The notes: generated by a model not told the origin, from the sequence alone. Shown: positions 1-6,130, counted from the first letter of the stretch. The stretch is DNA of 9,639 nucleotides from an uncultured Oxalobacteraceae bacterium (GCA_937996605.1 CALKVB010000185.1:1-9639), one strand, 5' to 3'. Program-made: numbers and translations.

Positions 1-172
1 TGGCAATGAGCTGCTCTTCACTTATCGGTTTAGCGACGGCTTTCGTGGTGGCTTTGTTGACTGAATTGGTTGAGGCTACTTGATTGGCGAGTGCATAGGG
101 CGCTTGAAAGGCCGCAGCTAGCGCAATAACTAAAGCGAGGGGCAATGTAGAAGGGCGACGCGTAGTTTTCAT
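1..172 (-). CDS. Exported protein of unknown function, N-terminal part only
   Basis: A minus-strand reading frame starts at the ATG at 172-170 and stays open to the window edge (57 residues visible). It opens MKTTRRPSTLPLALVIAL, continues through AAAFQAPYALA and then NQVAS. This is a classic Sec signal peptide: basic n-region (K2, R5, R6), hydrophobic core at about residues 9-23, and an ALA motif that would be cut before NQ at about residue 30. The mature start is rich in Ala, Thr, Lys and Ser, like a flexible linker, so the protein is probably periplasmic, outer-membrane or secreted. The start is supported by AAGGA about 7 nt upstream (AAAAGGAATACCT-ATG). The remaining protein lies outside the window, so the function cannot be assigned. 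The gene follows the DUF4272 gene on the same strand, but a 220-bp gap with a tandem repeat suggests its own promoter. Confidence 0.75.
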   Translation of the reverse strand, partial: MKTTRRPSTLPLALVIALAAAFQAPYALANQVASTNSVNKATTKAVAKPISEEQLIA

Positions 173-210
173 AGGTATTCCTTTTTACAAAGAGAAAGCA
201 TGCTGTATTC

Positions 211-260
211 GTGCGTTATGTGGTGTTATGTGGTGTTATGGGGTGTTAAGGGGTGTTATG
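211..260. repeat. Five-copy 10-bp tandem repeat upstream of the exported-protein gene
   Basis: Five consecutive decamers are seen: GTGCGTTATG, TGGTGTTATG, TGGTGTTATG, GGGTGTTAAG and GGGTGTTATG. A further degenerate copy (CAGCGTTAAG, 271-280) stays in the same 10-bp phase after one unrelated decamer. On the minus strand, the direction of the gene starting at 172, the unit reads CATAACACCA. The array lies 39-88 bp upstream of that start codon. A period close to one helical turn puts all copies on one face of the DNA, as expected for cooperative regulator binding. It may equally be a simple slippage repeat. No known regulator motif was recognised. Confidence 0.8.
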
Positions 261-392
261 AGACCCAAAGCAGCGTTAAGCTAACAGGTTTCAACCGAAA
301 GCGGCGGTTTTCTATTGAATTTTGTTGGCGTCGTGCAGCGTTTGGCTTTTCTGACCATCGGATGGGCAAAAGGTTCCCATTGCCGAATTAGC

Positions 393-1070
393 TTAAGCCG
401 TGGTTTCGGTACTGATCAAATCCCAATTGTCTTCATCATCGTAACGGCACATCCAGTTCACAGCTTGATGCCACTCGCGCACCAGTTCTGCATCGATGTT
501 GCCCGGACTAGGTTTATGGTTGAGATAGGCATGACGTACCGCCCAATGTAATCGATACAGCAGATCGGACCAATCCATGATGGCATCTTTGCGGCGCATC
601 TTCAGATTTGAAAGGAAGGTGGGGGCAGCAGCTTGTGCATCGATTTGCTTCGGAAAGCAGGCGAGTGCTTGGCTGATATCGCAAGGTTTGGTTCCTAGAT
701 TAATTTTAGGCACCAAGCCCGCACACCACGCTAAGAAAGCGAAGGCGTGGCGTCGGCTTTGCATGGAGGAAAACGCTTCACTGAGATCGTCTTGATTGGG
801 CTTACTCCGATCGCTTAGGAAACTTTTTTCATTTTCGGAAAGTAGGTCGATCAATTGATGTTGCTGTAAATAAGCCGTCACTTGTTGTTTCGTATTCACC
901 TCGAGCGCGTGGCTTACTGCCCAGAGTGCAATGAGGCGTTGACGTAATTCGTTTTCACAACGTAATGTGACCTCTTCATCCGCTTCGATGACGTGAAGTT
1001 GCACATTGATGCGAATGCCACGTTTGTGTAGTTGGAGTTCAGAAGCTTCTTTGCGTAATTCAGGGGTCAT
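393..1070 (-). CDS. DUF4272 domain-containing protein
   Basis: A 225-residue soluble protein with no signal peptide or membrane segment. Its pattern matches the DUF4272 family as I know it. An early helix has LIALWAVSHAL (about 46-56). A middle segment has LLSENEKSFL (76-85) and then RRHAFAFLAWCAGLVPKI (106-123). The C-terminal half has LKMRRKDAIMDWSDLLYRL (156-174), HWAVRHAYL (175-183), EWHQAVNWM (199-207) and a final NWDLIST (215-221). In this family the R-LHWAVR and WH-A-NW blocks are the most conserved. The family's biochemical role is unknown to me, so none is given. No strong Shine-Dalgarno precedes the ATG at 1070. The gene is divergent from glmU across 184 bp and lies upstream of the exported-protein gene on the same strand. 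It appears intact. Confidence 0.8.
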   Translation of the reverse strand: MTPELRKEASELQLHKRGIRINVQLHVIEADEEVTLRCENELRQRLIALWAVSHALEVNTKQQVTAYLQQHQLIDLLSENEKSFLSDRSKPNQDDLSEAFSSMQSRRHAFAFLAWCAGLVPKINLGTKPCDISQALACFPKQIDAQAAAPTFLSNLKMRRKDAIMDWSDLLYRLHWAVRHAYLNHKPSPGNIDAELVREWHQAVNWMCRYDDEDNWDLISTETTA

Positions 1071-1191
1071 AGGCGTGCTATTAGTGATCGATTGCTTGAA
1101 GTCGCGGCAATTATGACATGCTGGCCACGTCCTACCAAATTTGCGGCTAATGCAGTGCGATGTCTAGGCTTAACATTACTGGTAGCGATGG

Positions 1192-1220
1192 CTGACGGCA
1201 ACTGGCTCACATGCTAGACT
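1192..1220 (+). promoter_or_regulatory. Candidate sigma-70 promoter for glmU
   Basis: CTGACG at 1192-1197 (compare TTGACA) and TAGACT at 1215-1220 (compare TATAAT) are separated by exactly 17 bp. The -10 ends about 34 bp before the glmU ATG. Both hexamers are imperfect and the assignment rests only on this match, so the call is tentative. No clear promoter was found for the divergent DUF4272 gene in the same 184-bp spacer. Confidence 0.35.
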
Positions 1221-1254
1221 TCACGCTTCACTATTTTGCTGAAGAATAATCATC

Positions 1255-2625
1255 ATGAATGTCGTCATTCTCGCTGCTGGCATGGGTAAGCGCATGCAGT
1301 CTAATTTGCCAAAAGTCTTGCACCCCATCGCGGGAAAAGCCATGTTAAAACATGTGATTGATACGGCACGTTCTTTAAGCACCGATGGCTTAGCGGCGAA
1401 GATCTGTGTGATTTACGGGCATGGCGGTGAGCAAGTGCGTGAAGCAGTTGCTGCAGATGATATTGCTTTTGCTAAGCAAGAGCCGCAACTTGGTACCGGT
1501 CATGCGGTAGCGCAAGCGATTCCTCATCTCGATGATGCTGTGCCGACTTTGATTTTGTATGGCGATGTACCACTAACGCGTGCTTCGAGTTTGCAGCGCT
1601 TGGTACAAGCCGCAGCGAACAATCAATTAGCGATTTTGACGGCACACATGGCAGAGCCAACGGGTTTAGGCCGCATTATTCGTGAGGGCGGTAAGATTCG
1701 TCGTATTGTTGAGCAAAAAGATGCAAACGAAGCGGAGCGAGCCGTTACTGAAATTAACACCGGGATTATGGTCGCACCGACCGCCGCGCTCAAGAAATGG
1801 TTGAGCGGGCTATCCAATAACAATGCGCAAGGCGAATACTATTTAACCGATGTCGTCGCTGCTGCGGTTGCTGATGGCGTAGAAGTGACATCAGCACAAC
1901 CTGACGCCATCTGGGAAACGCTGGGTGTAAATAGCAAAGTGCAATTGGCTGAATTAGAGCGGCTGCATCAGAAAAATATCGCCTTGGGTTTGCTTGAGCA
2001 AGGTGTGACATTGCTTGATCCAGCACGGATCGATGTACGTGGACAATTGCAATGCGGGCGTGACGTCAGCATTGATGTTGGCTGTGTATTCGAGGGCAGC
2101 GTGATGATCGAGGATGGTGCAAAAATTGGTGCGCACTGCGTGATCAAAAATGCGCGTATTGGCGCTGGTAGCGATATTAAAGCTTTCTGCCATATTGAAG
2201 ATGCGGTGGTCGGTGCGAAAGGACAGATTGGCCCCTACGCGCGTCTGCGCCCAGGTGCTGAATTGGCAGAAGATGTTCACATCGGTAATTTCGTTGAAGT
2301 CAAAAACAGTCAAATTGCCGCTCATAGCAAAGCGAATCATTTGGCTTACATTGGTGACGCTACGGTGGGTAGCCGCGTCAATATTGGCGCTGGTACGATT
2401 ACCTGCAACTACGATGGTGTCAATAAATTCCGCACCATCATCGAAGACGATGCTTTCATTGGCAGTGATAGTCAATTGATCGCACCAGTTCGTGTCGGTA
2501 AGGGCGCGACTTTGGGGGCAGGTACTACTTTAAGTAAAGATGCGCCAGAAGGTAAGCTCACCGTATCACGTGCAAAGCAATTGACGATAGACGGCTGGCA
2601 GCGTCCGGTCAAAATCAAAAAATAA
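1255..2625 (+). CDS. glmU: Bifunctional UDP-GlcNAc pyrophosphorylase / glucosamine-1-phosphate acetyltransferase
   Basis: GlmU acetylates glucosamine-1-phosphate with acetyl-CoA and then couples it to UTP, giving UDP-GlcNAc for peptidoglycan and lipopolysaccharide. It is cytoplasmic. At 456 residues it matches the E. coli length. The N-terminal uridyltransferase domain (about 1-226) shows LAAGMGKRM (6-14), K20 in LPKVLH, QLGTGHA (78-84), YGDVPL with metal-binding D104 (102-107), and GVN with N226. From about residue 250 a left-handed beta-helix of hexapeptide repeats carries the acetyltransferase site: R332, K350, H362 and Y365 in NHLAYIGD, N376, and K391. All known catalytic positions are present, one number lower than in E. 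coli. The ATG at 1255 gives the usual betaproteobacterial start MNVVILAAG; the Shine-Dalgarno is weak (GAAGAA). No co-transcribed partner follows, and no convincing terminator was seen directly after it. Confidence 0.98.
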   Translation: MNVVILAAGMGKRMQSNLPKVLHPIAGKAMLKHVIDTARSLSTDGLAAKICVIYGHGGEQVREAVAADDIAFAKQEPQLGTGHAVAQAIPHLDDAVPTLILYGDVPLTRASSLQRLVQAAANNQLAILTAHMAEPTGLGRIIREGGKIRRIVEQKDANEAERAVTEINTGIMVAPTAALKKWLSGLSNNNAQGEYYLTDVVAAAVADGVEVTSAQPDAIWETLGVNSKVQLAELERLHQKNIALGLLEQGVTLLDPARIDVRGQLQCGRDVSIDVGCVFEGSVMIEDGAKIGAHCVIKNARIGAGSDIKAFCHIEDAVVGAKGQIGPYARLRPGAELAEDVHIGNFVEVKNSQIAAHSKANHLAYIGDATVGSRVNIGAGTITCNYDGVNKFRTIIEDDAFIGSDSQLIAPVRVGKGATLGAGTTLSKDAPEGKLTVSRAKQLTIDGWQRPVKIKK

Positions 2626-2973
2626 TGTAAGTACGGGGCAAACAGCAGGTGCTAGCGCTGCTCTAGGCTAGTGTCTGTTAGTGTCTTTTTTTCAGGGGAT
2701 GGGAGGCGGGTGTTTCGCCCCGAGGAGGCGCAAACCGGTGTTTCCGGTAGCTCTATCCGCGGTCTTCGCCCCAAAATAAGGGGGCTCATTCTGACTCTCG
2801 CGTCTACAGCATTGCGCCTATCAACTTCACTAATTTGTGCTGTAGTGATCAGCTTACTTCTTACAATTACTGCACAACGTCAACTACATTTTTGTGCTAC
2901 ATCTTTACTGCTTATTTCGTGTTTGTGCTTTATTTGTGTTTTTTTACATTTAAAGTCAACACATCAACAATGA
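2626..2973. other. Long non-coding gap after glmU: GC-rich block then T-rich tract
   Basis: No conventional gene is seen in these 348 bases. The first part holds a short duplicated word (TAGTGTC at 2669-2675 and again at 2679-2685) running into seven Ts, and then a GC-rich hairpin block listed separately. The second part (about 2820-2970) is T-rich on the plus strand. It contains the word TTTGTGCT three times (2834-2841, 2891-2898, 2922-2929) and would be the 3' region of the minus-strand small gene at 2974-3060. A GTG-start frame at 2671-2973 (plus) and a 45-codon frame at 2652-2789 (minus, ATG start) are open but have no good ribosome binding site or recognisable protein pattern, so neither is called as a gene. 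Confidence 0.6.
2695..2790. other. GC-rich hairpin-rich block, possible structured RNA or small repeat element
   Basis: Three short inverted repeats are packed into about 90 bp: GGCG/CGCC (2705-2708 with 2716-2719), ACCGG/CCGGT (2734-2738 with 2744-2748, 5-nt loop), and GCCCC/GGGGC (2768-2772 with 2781-2785, loop AAAATAAG). GGAT (2697-2700) and ATCC (2755-2758) could close a stem around the first two. The octamer GGTGTTTC occurs twice, 28 bp apart (2709-2716, 2737-2744), spanning the loops of the first two hairpins. The block stands out against AT-rich surroundings. I compared it with the riboswitch and RNA families I know (glycine, fluoride, TPP, tmRNA, SRP RNA and others) and found no match. 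The strand and whether it is transcribed are unknown. Confidence 0.4.
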
Positions 2974-3060
2974 TTAGCCTTGTGTATCAACCACATAGTT
3001 AGTCAACAACGCAGCAACAGCAACTAAAGTAGCGATCAATTGGATTTCGATAAATTCCAT
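2974..3060 (-). CDS. Small hydrophobic protein of 28 residues, unrecognised
   Basis: A minus-strand ORF runs from the ATG at 3060-3058 to the TAA at 2976-2974. It reads MEFIEIQLIATLVAVAALL, then TNYVVDTQG. Residues 6-19 are uninterrupted hydrophobic or small residues (apart from Q7 and T11), enough for one short membrane-spanning helix. The N-terminus is acidic (E2, E5) and the C-terminus is short and polar (D, T, Q, G). The best evidence that it is real is the ribosome binding site: AAGGA at 3071-3067, six nt from the ATG, in an otherwise AT-only stretch. It is stronger than the sites of its large neighbours. A leader of up to about 180 bp with inverted repeats precedes it. Possible roles include a small membrane protein, a type I toxin-like peptide or a leader peptide; none can be chosen. 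It is too short for ordinary gene callers and is probably unannotated. Confidence 0.6.
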   Translation of the reverse strand: MEFIEIQLIATLVAVAALLTNYVVDTQG

Positions 3061-3455
3061 GATATTTCCTTTTCAAAATTAAATTAAAGATATTTTTAAA
3101 ACACTATTTACTTGTCGCTGAGCGTTTTTTAAACAGCATCATTTGCGACAGGTGGAATCATAGCGAATCGATAAATATAAATATAATTTTAAATTCCAAT
3201 ATCATCCATTCACAAAATGTATATCTTGTCATCGTCAAGAAATAATGCGAATAAAATCGCATAAATACAACGTGGTCCGCCTATAAATTTTGGCTGAAAT
3301 CAAGTTTTAGAACATTTCTATCGGTTTTTCGGGGGAGGTGTTTATTTTCTCGCGTTGATAAAGAAGGTTTATCTTGCCTCAAAGTATAGTGATTTGCTTT
3401 TGGGAGTAGGCATTCCTCGACAAGTGGTCTGTACTGTCACCCAGAACATGAGGTG
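3061..3455. promoter_or_regulatory. AT-rich leader and control region between the lrp-type gene and the small ORF
   Basis: These 395 bases contain no supported protein gene; a TTG-start frame at 3355-3552 (plus) is mostly the antisense of the lrp-type gene. The region lies downstream of the minus-strand lrp-type gene and upstream of the minus-strand small ORF. Visible elements are a perfect 18-bp dyad ATGCGA-ATAAAA-TCGCAT (3245-3262), a TTGACG -35-like hexamer on the minus strand (3238-3233), and an inverted repeat TGTCGC (3113-3118) with GCGACA (3145-3150) that would fold in the small ORF's leader. No -10 could be placed with confidence, because the AT-rich stretch offers several poor candidates. 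No clear terminator for the lrp-type gene was found. Confidence 0.4.
3245..3262. promoter_or_regulatory. Palindromic operator candidate
   Basis: ATGCGA and TCGCAT form perfect 6-bp arms around the 6-bp spacer ATAAAA. The dyad sits 6 bp upstream (minus-strand sense) of a TTGACG hexamer and about 185 bp upstream of the small hydrophobic ORF. The size suits a dimeric helix-turn-helix regulator. No particular regulator is recognised. Confidence 0.35.
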
Positions 3456-3920
3456 TTATGCCACAGTCAAGGCAGTTTCGAACTTGCTTCTGTGTATGGA
3501 GAAAAAGCTTCGGACATTGCGTACATTGGCTTGGCTAGCAAACAGGCGATGAGCGAGTGCGTGATAGGCCGCCATATCGGCGACTTGTATCATTAAAACG
3601 AAATCAGGCCCTGGTGAAACGCGATAACACTGTTGCACCGCCGGCTCTTTTGAAACCAGTTGTTCAAAGGCGATTTGATGCTCGGTTGCTTGATGATCTA
3701 GCGTGATTTCGACAATCGCCGTCAAACCTGCGCCGACCTTTTCTGGCGCCAAAATAGCAACTTGTTTGGCAATCACGCCGGCTTTCACCAAGCGTGCCAC
3801 TCGACGTAAGCAGGTGGGAGCAGAAGCGTGAACGATGCTCGCCAATTCTTGATTGCTGAGGGCATTATTGAGCTGTAATTGTTGCAAGATGCGTTTATCA
3901 AGGTCGTCGAGAGTGGTCAT
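3456..3920 (-). CDS. Lrp/AsnC family transcriptional regulator
   Basis: The DNA-binding part is at the N-terminus: LDDLDKRILQQLQLN (4-18), then a helix-turn-helix with LSNQELASIVHASAPTCLRR (about 21-40) and the wing VKAGVIAKQVAIL (44-56). The rest is the RAM ligand/oligomerisation domain: GAGLTAIVEI (63-72), VQQCYRVSPGPDFVLMIQV (94-112) and VRNVRSFFSIHRSKF (about 133-147). At 154 residues it has normal family length. Such proteins bind DNA as dimers to octamers or larger and usually sense amino acids. The frame can be extended three codons to a TTG at 3929. I prefer the ATG at 3920, which gives the typical MTTLDDLDKRIL opening; neither start has a good Shine-Dalgarno. It is transcribed away from glmS, and twin 19-bp elements in the shared spacer may be its binding sites. 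The ligand cannot be told from the sequence. Confidence 0.93.
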   Translation of the reverse strand: MTTLDDLDKRILQQLQLNNALSNQELASIVHASAPTCLRRVARLVKAGVIAKQVAILAPEKVGAGLTAIVEITLDHQATEHQIAFEQLVSKEPAVQQCYRVSPGPDFVLMIQVADMAAYHALAHRLFASQANVRNVRSFFSIHRSKFETALTVA

Positions 3921-3951
3921 GGTGTGCAATAAAATAACTTATCTTGATATC

Positions 3952-3970
3952 TTTTGAAATAAAAATTCAT
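3952..3970. promoter_or_regulatory. Operator-like element, copy 1, in the lrp-glmS spacer
   Basis: TTTTGAAATAAAAATTCAT matches the element at 4011-4029 at 17 of 19 positions. Its 15-bp core TGAAA-N5-WTTCA is a weak dyad of the size reported for Lrp/AsnC sites. It lies about 32 bp upstream of the lrp-type start, where it could autoregulate that gene. Its right end is also one arm of ATTCATG (3965-3971) / CATGAAT (3985-3991), a perfect 7-bp inverted repeat. Binding by this regulator is inferred. Confidence 0.5.
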
Positions 3971-4010
3971 GTAGTGTGACTGATCATGAATATTGCCACT
4001 ATTAATCACA

Positions 4011-4029
4011 TTTTGAAAGAAAATTTCAT
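4011..4029. promoter_or_regulatory. Operator-like element, copy 2, over a possible glmS -35
   Basis: TTTTGAAAGAAAATTTCAT is the second copy, 59 bp from the first, start to start. Its core TGAAA-GAAAA-TTTCA (4014-4028) is a perfect dyad with 5-bp arms. It contains TTGAAA (4013-4018), a possible -35 for glmS. The nearest -10-like hexamer, TATGGC (4034-4039), is at a short 15-bp spacing, so the promoter itself is uncertain. A protein bound here would be well placed to affect glmS transcription. Confidence 0.5.
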
Positions 4030-4087
4030 TCAATATGGCATAGCATGAGGCCTTCGAATATTTGTTTCTCTTAATACAGAGGTCTCT

Positions 4088-5917
4088 ATGTGTGGCATCG
4101 TCGGCGCAGTAGCACAACGTAATATCACCCCAATTTTGCTCGAAGGTTTAAAACGCCTGGAATACCGTGGCTATGATTCTTGCGGTGTGGCTTTGCATGT
4201 CGATGGTAAGTTGCAGCGCTCACGCAGCACCTCACGCGTCGCTGAATTGCAAGCTCAAGTTGAGCAAACTGGTTTGAGTGGCTTTACGGGCATCGCTCAC
4301 ACACGTTGGGCGACCCATGGTGCGCCATCCTCAGCGAATGCGCACCCTCATTTTTCTCGCAATGGTGATAATGCCCGCATCGCGCTCGTGCATAACGGCA
4401 TTATCGAAAACCATGAAGAGCTACGCGCAGAGTTGACCCAAGCGGGCTATGTGTTTGAAAGTCAAACCGATACTGAAGTCATTGCCCACTTGGTTGATCA
4501 TTTATATAGCGGTGATTTATTCGACACCGTGCAACAAGCGGTGAAGCGTTTAACCGGCGCGTACGCCATCGCGGTCTTCTGTCGTGATGAACCGCACCGT
4601 GTGGTTGGTGCACGCCAAGGTTCACCCTTAATCGTTGGCATCGGTAAAGGTGAAAACTTCCTCGCTTCTGATGCAATGGCATTGGCTGGCACTACCGATC
4701 AAATCATTTATCTCGAAGAAGGTGATGTCGTCGATTTGCAATTGCAACGCGTGTGGATAGTCGACGTCAATGGCAGACAGGTTGAACGCGAGGTACGCAC
4801 GGTGTATGCGCATACCGGCGCGGCAGAGTTGGGCCCGTATCGCCACTACATGCAAAAAGAAATCTTCGAACAAGCGCGCGCTTTGGGTGACACCTTAGAA
4901 GGCATCACCAATATCATGCCTGAGCTGTTTGGCGATAAAGCCTACCGCGTATTTCAAGAAGTCGACAATGTCTTAATCCTCGCTTGTGGCACCAGCTACT
5001 ACGCCGGCATGACTGCGAAATATTGGATAGAGTCGATTGCGAAAATTCCAGTGAATGTGGAAATCGCCAGTGAATATCGCTACCGTGACAGCGTGCCCAA
5101 TCCTAAGAGTTTGGTGGTCACCATTTCGCAAAGTGGCGAAACCGCAGACACCTTGGCCGCACTTAAACACGCACGTGAACTGGGTATGCCGCATAGTCTG
5201 ACGATTTGTAATGTGTCGACCAGCGCCATGGTGCGCGAATGTGAACTCGCTTACATTACACGTGCAGGTGTTGAAGTTGGCGTGGCATCGACCAAGGCTT
5301 TCACCACACAGCTTGCCGCCCTATTCTTGTTGGCGCTGACGCTCGCGCAAAGCAAAGGCCGTTTGAGTGAAACGCAAGAACAAGATCACATCAAAGCCTT
5401 GCGCCATTTACCTGTTGCCATTACAGCCGTATTGGCACTCGAACCCCAAATCATCGCTTGGGCAGATGAATTTGCGCGAAAAGAAAATGCCCTATTCTTA
5501 GGCCGCGGTTTGCATTACCCAATCGCACTAGAAGGTGCTTTAAAACTCAAAGAAATTTCTTATATCCATGCCGAGGCTTACCCTGCCGGTGAACTCAAAC
5601 ATGGGCCACTTGCACTCGTCACCAAAGACATGCCAGTTGTCACTGTCGCCCCCAATGACACACTGATCGAGAAACTCAAATCGAACATGCAAGAAGTGCG
5701 TGCCCGCGGCGGTGAACTCTACGTCTTCGCCGACGCCGATTCGCGCATCGCACCAAGTGAAGGCGTACACGTGATACGCCTGCCAGAACATTACGGCATG
5801 TTGTCACCAATCTTGCACACAGTACCTCTGCAATTACTGGCGTATCACACCGCATTGGCACGCGGTACTGATGTAGACAAGCCGCGTAACCTCGCCAAGA
5901 GCGTCACAGTCGAGTGA
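4088..5917 (+). CDS. glmS: Glutamine--fructose-6-phosphate aminotransferase (isomerizing)
   Basis: GlmS converts fructose-6-phosphate and glutamine to glucosamine-6-phosphate and glutamate, the committed step of amino-sugar synthesis, in the cytoplasm. Its 609 residues equal the E. coli length. After removal of Met1, Cys2 (MCGIVGA) is the glutaminase nucleophile. The class II amidotransferase domain (about 1-235) shows HTRWATHG (71-78), VHNGIIENH (101-109) and D128 in SQTDTE. Two SIS sugar-isomerase domains follow. The first (about 285-420) has CGTSYYAGM (300-308), SQSGETADT (348-356) and ASTKAFTTQ (400-408). The second (about 455-590) has LGRGLHYPIALEGALKLKEI (471-490) with E489 and GELKHGP (501-507) with H505. 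The C-terminal loop ends PRNLAKSVTVE with the essential K604. AGAGG lies 5 nt before the ATG. No glmS ribozyme-like leader is seen; control by the divergent Lrp-type protein is possible. Confidence 0.98.
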   Translation: MCGIVGAVAQRNITPILLEGLKRLEYRGYDSCGVALHVDGKLQRSRSTSRVAELQAQVEQTGLSGFTGIAHTRWATHGAPSSANAHPHFSRNGDNARIALVHNGIIENHEELRAELTQAGYVFESQTDTEVIAHLVDHLYSGDLFDTVQQAVKRLTGAYAIAVFCRDEPHRVVGARQGSPLIVGIGKGENFLASDAMALAGTTDQIIYLEEGDVVDLQLQRVWIVDVNGRQVEREVRTVYAHTGAAELGPYRHYMQKEIFEQARALGDTLEGITNIMPELFGDKAYRVFQEVDNVLILACGTSYYAGMTAKYWIESIAKIPVNVEIASEYRYRDSVPNPKSLVVTISQSGETADTLAALKHARELGMPHSLTICNVSTSAMVRECELAYITRAGVEVGVASTKAFTTQLAALFLLALTLAQSKGRLSETQEQDHIKALRHLPVAITAVLALEPQIIAWADEFARKENALFLGRGLHYPIALEGALKLKEISYIHAEAYPAGELKHGPLALVTKDMPVVTVAPNDTLIEKLKSNMQEVRARGGELYVFADADSRIAPSEGVHVIRLPEHYGMLSPILHTVPLQLLAYHTALARGTDVDKPRNLAKSVTVE

Positions 5918-5977
5918 GCATCATTGGCATTAGTGAAACTTGTGTTTCATCGGAATAATGTTCGGAGCTGCAGAATC

Positions 5978-6020
5978 AAGTTCGAAAAGTCACAAGGAGA
6001 AATTAAATAAAGTTCGAAAA
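5978..6020. repeat. Pair of AAGTTCGAAAA direct repeats
   Basis: AAGTTCGAAAA occurs at 5978-5988 and 6010-6020, spaced 32 bp (about three helical turns), each containing the palindrome TTCGAA. They lie in the 257-bp spacer between the convergent ends of glmS and the LysR gene. Otherwise this spacer holds only a weak AT-rich hairpin at 5934-5949 (TGAAAC/GTTTCA, no T-run) and a weak one near 6131. No gene is seen. Confidence 0.4.
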
Positions 6021-6130
6021 TCTATTAAACGTAAATTGTATTGGATAAGCTGGGCTTTACTTTGTTCTTCCTTTAAGTCAGTAGACTGGACTTCCCCTAG
6101 TTTCGTAGAGAAATCCTAACTTCTAAATAG

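Noticed and set aside
200..551. Two overlapping plus-strand frames of 63 and 78 codons
   Set aside because: They cross the tandem repeat or lie antisense to the DUF4272 gene, lack ribosome binding sites and show no protein-like pattern.
1954..2475. Long minus-strand frame (173 codons) inside glmU
   Set aside because: It lies wholly antisense to the conserved beta-helix domain of glmU and shows no family pattern; it is a shadow frame.
2652..2789. Minus-strand 45-codon ATG frame across the GC-rich block
   Set aside because: No clear Shine-Dalgarno and no domain; the hairpins offer a simpler explanation for the sequence constraint. Mentioned in the findings as an open alternative.
2671..2973. 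Plus-strand frame of 100 codons after glmU (GTG start)
   Set aside because: No ribosome binding site, an odd composition that changes halfway (Arg/Gly-rich, then Leu/Ser/Cys-rich) following the GC-rich and T-rich blocks, and no recognisable family. It is better explained by base composition.
3111..3136. Possible terminator CGCTGAGCG followed by six Ts on the plus strand
   Set aside because: Only three base pairs can form with a usable loop, and no plus-strand gene ends nearby.
3451..3460. AGGTGTTATG, similar to the 10-bp repeat unit at 211-260
   Set aside because: A single nine-base match overlapping the end of the lrp-type gene. One isolated copy is expected by chance and no array is present.
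5934..5949. Hairpin TGAAAC-TTGT-GTTTCA after glmS as a terminator
   Set aside because: The stem is short and AT-rich and no T-run follows, so it is unlikely to terminate transcription.
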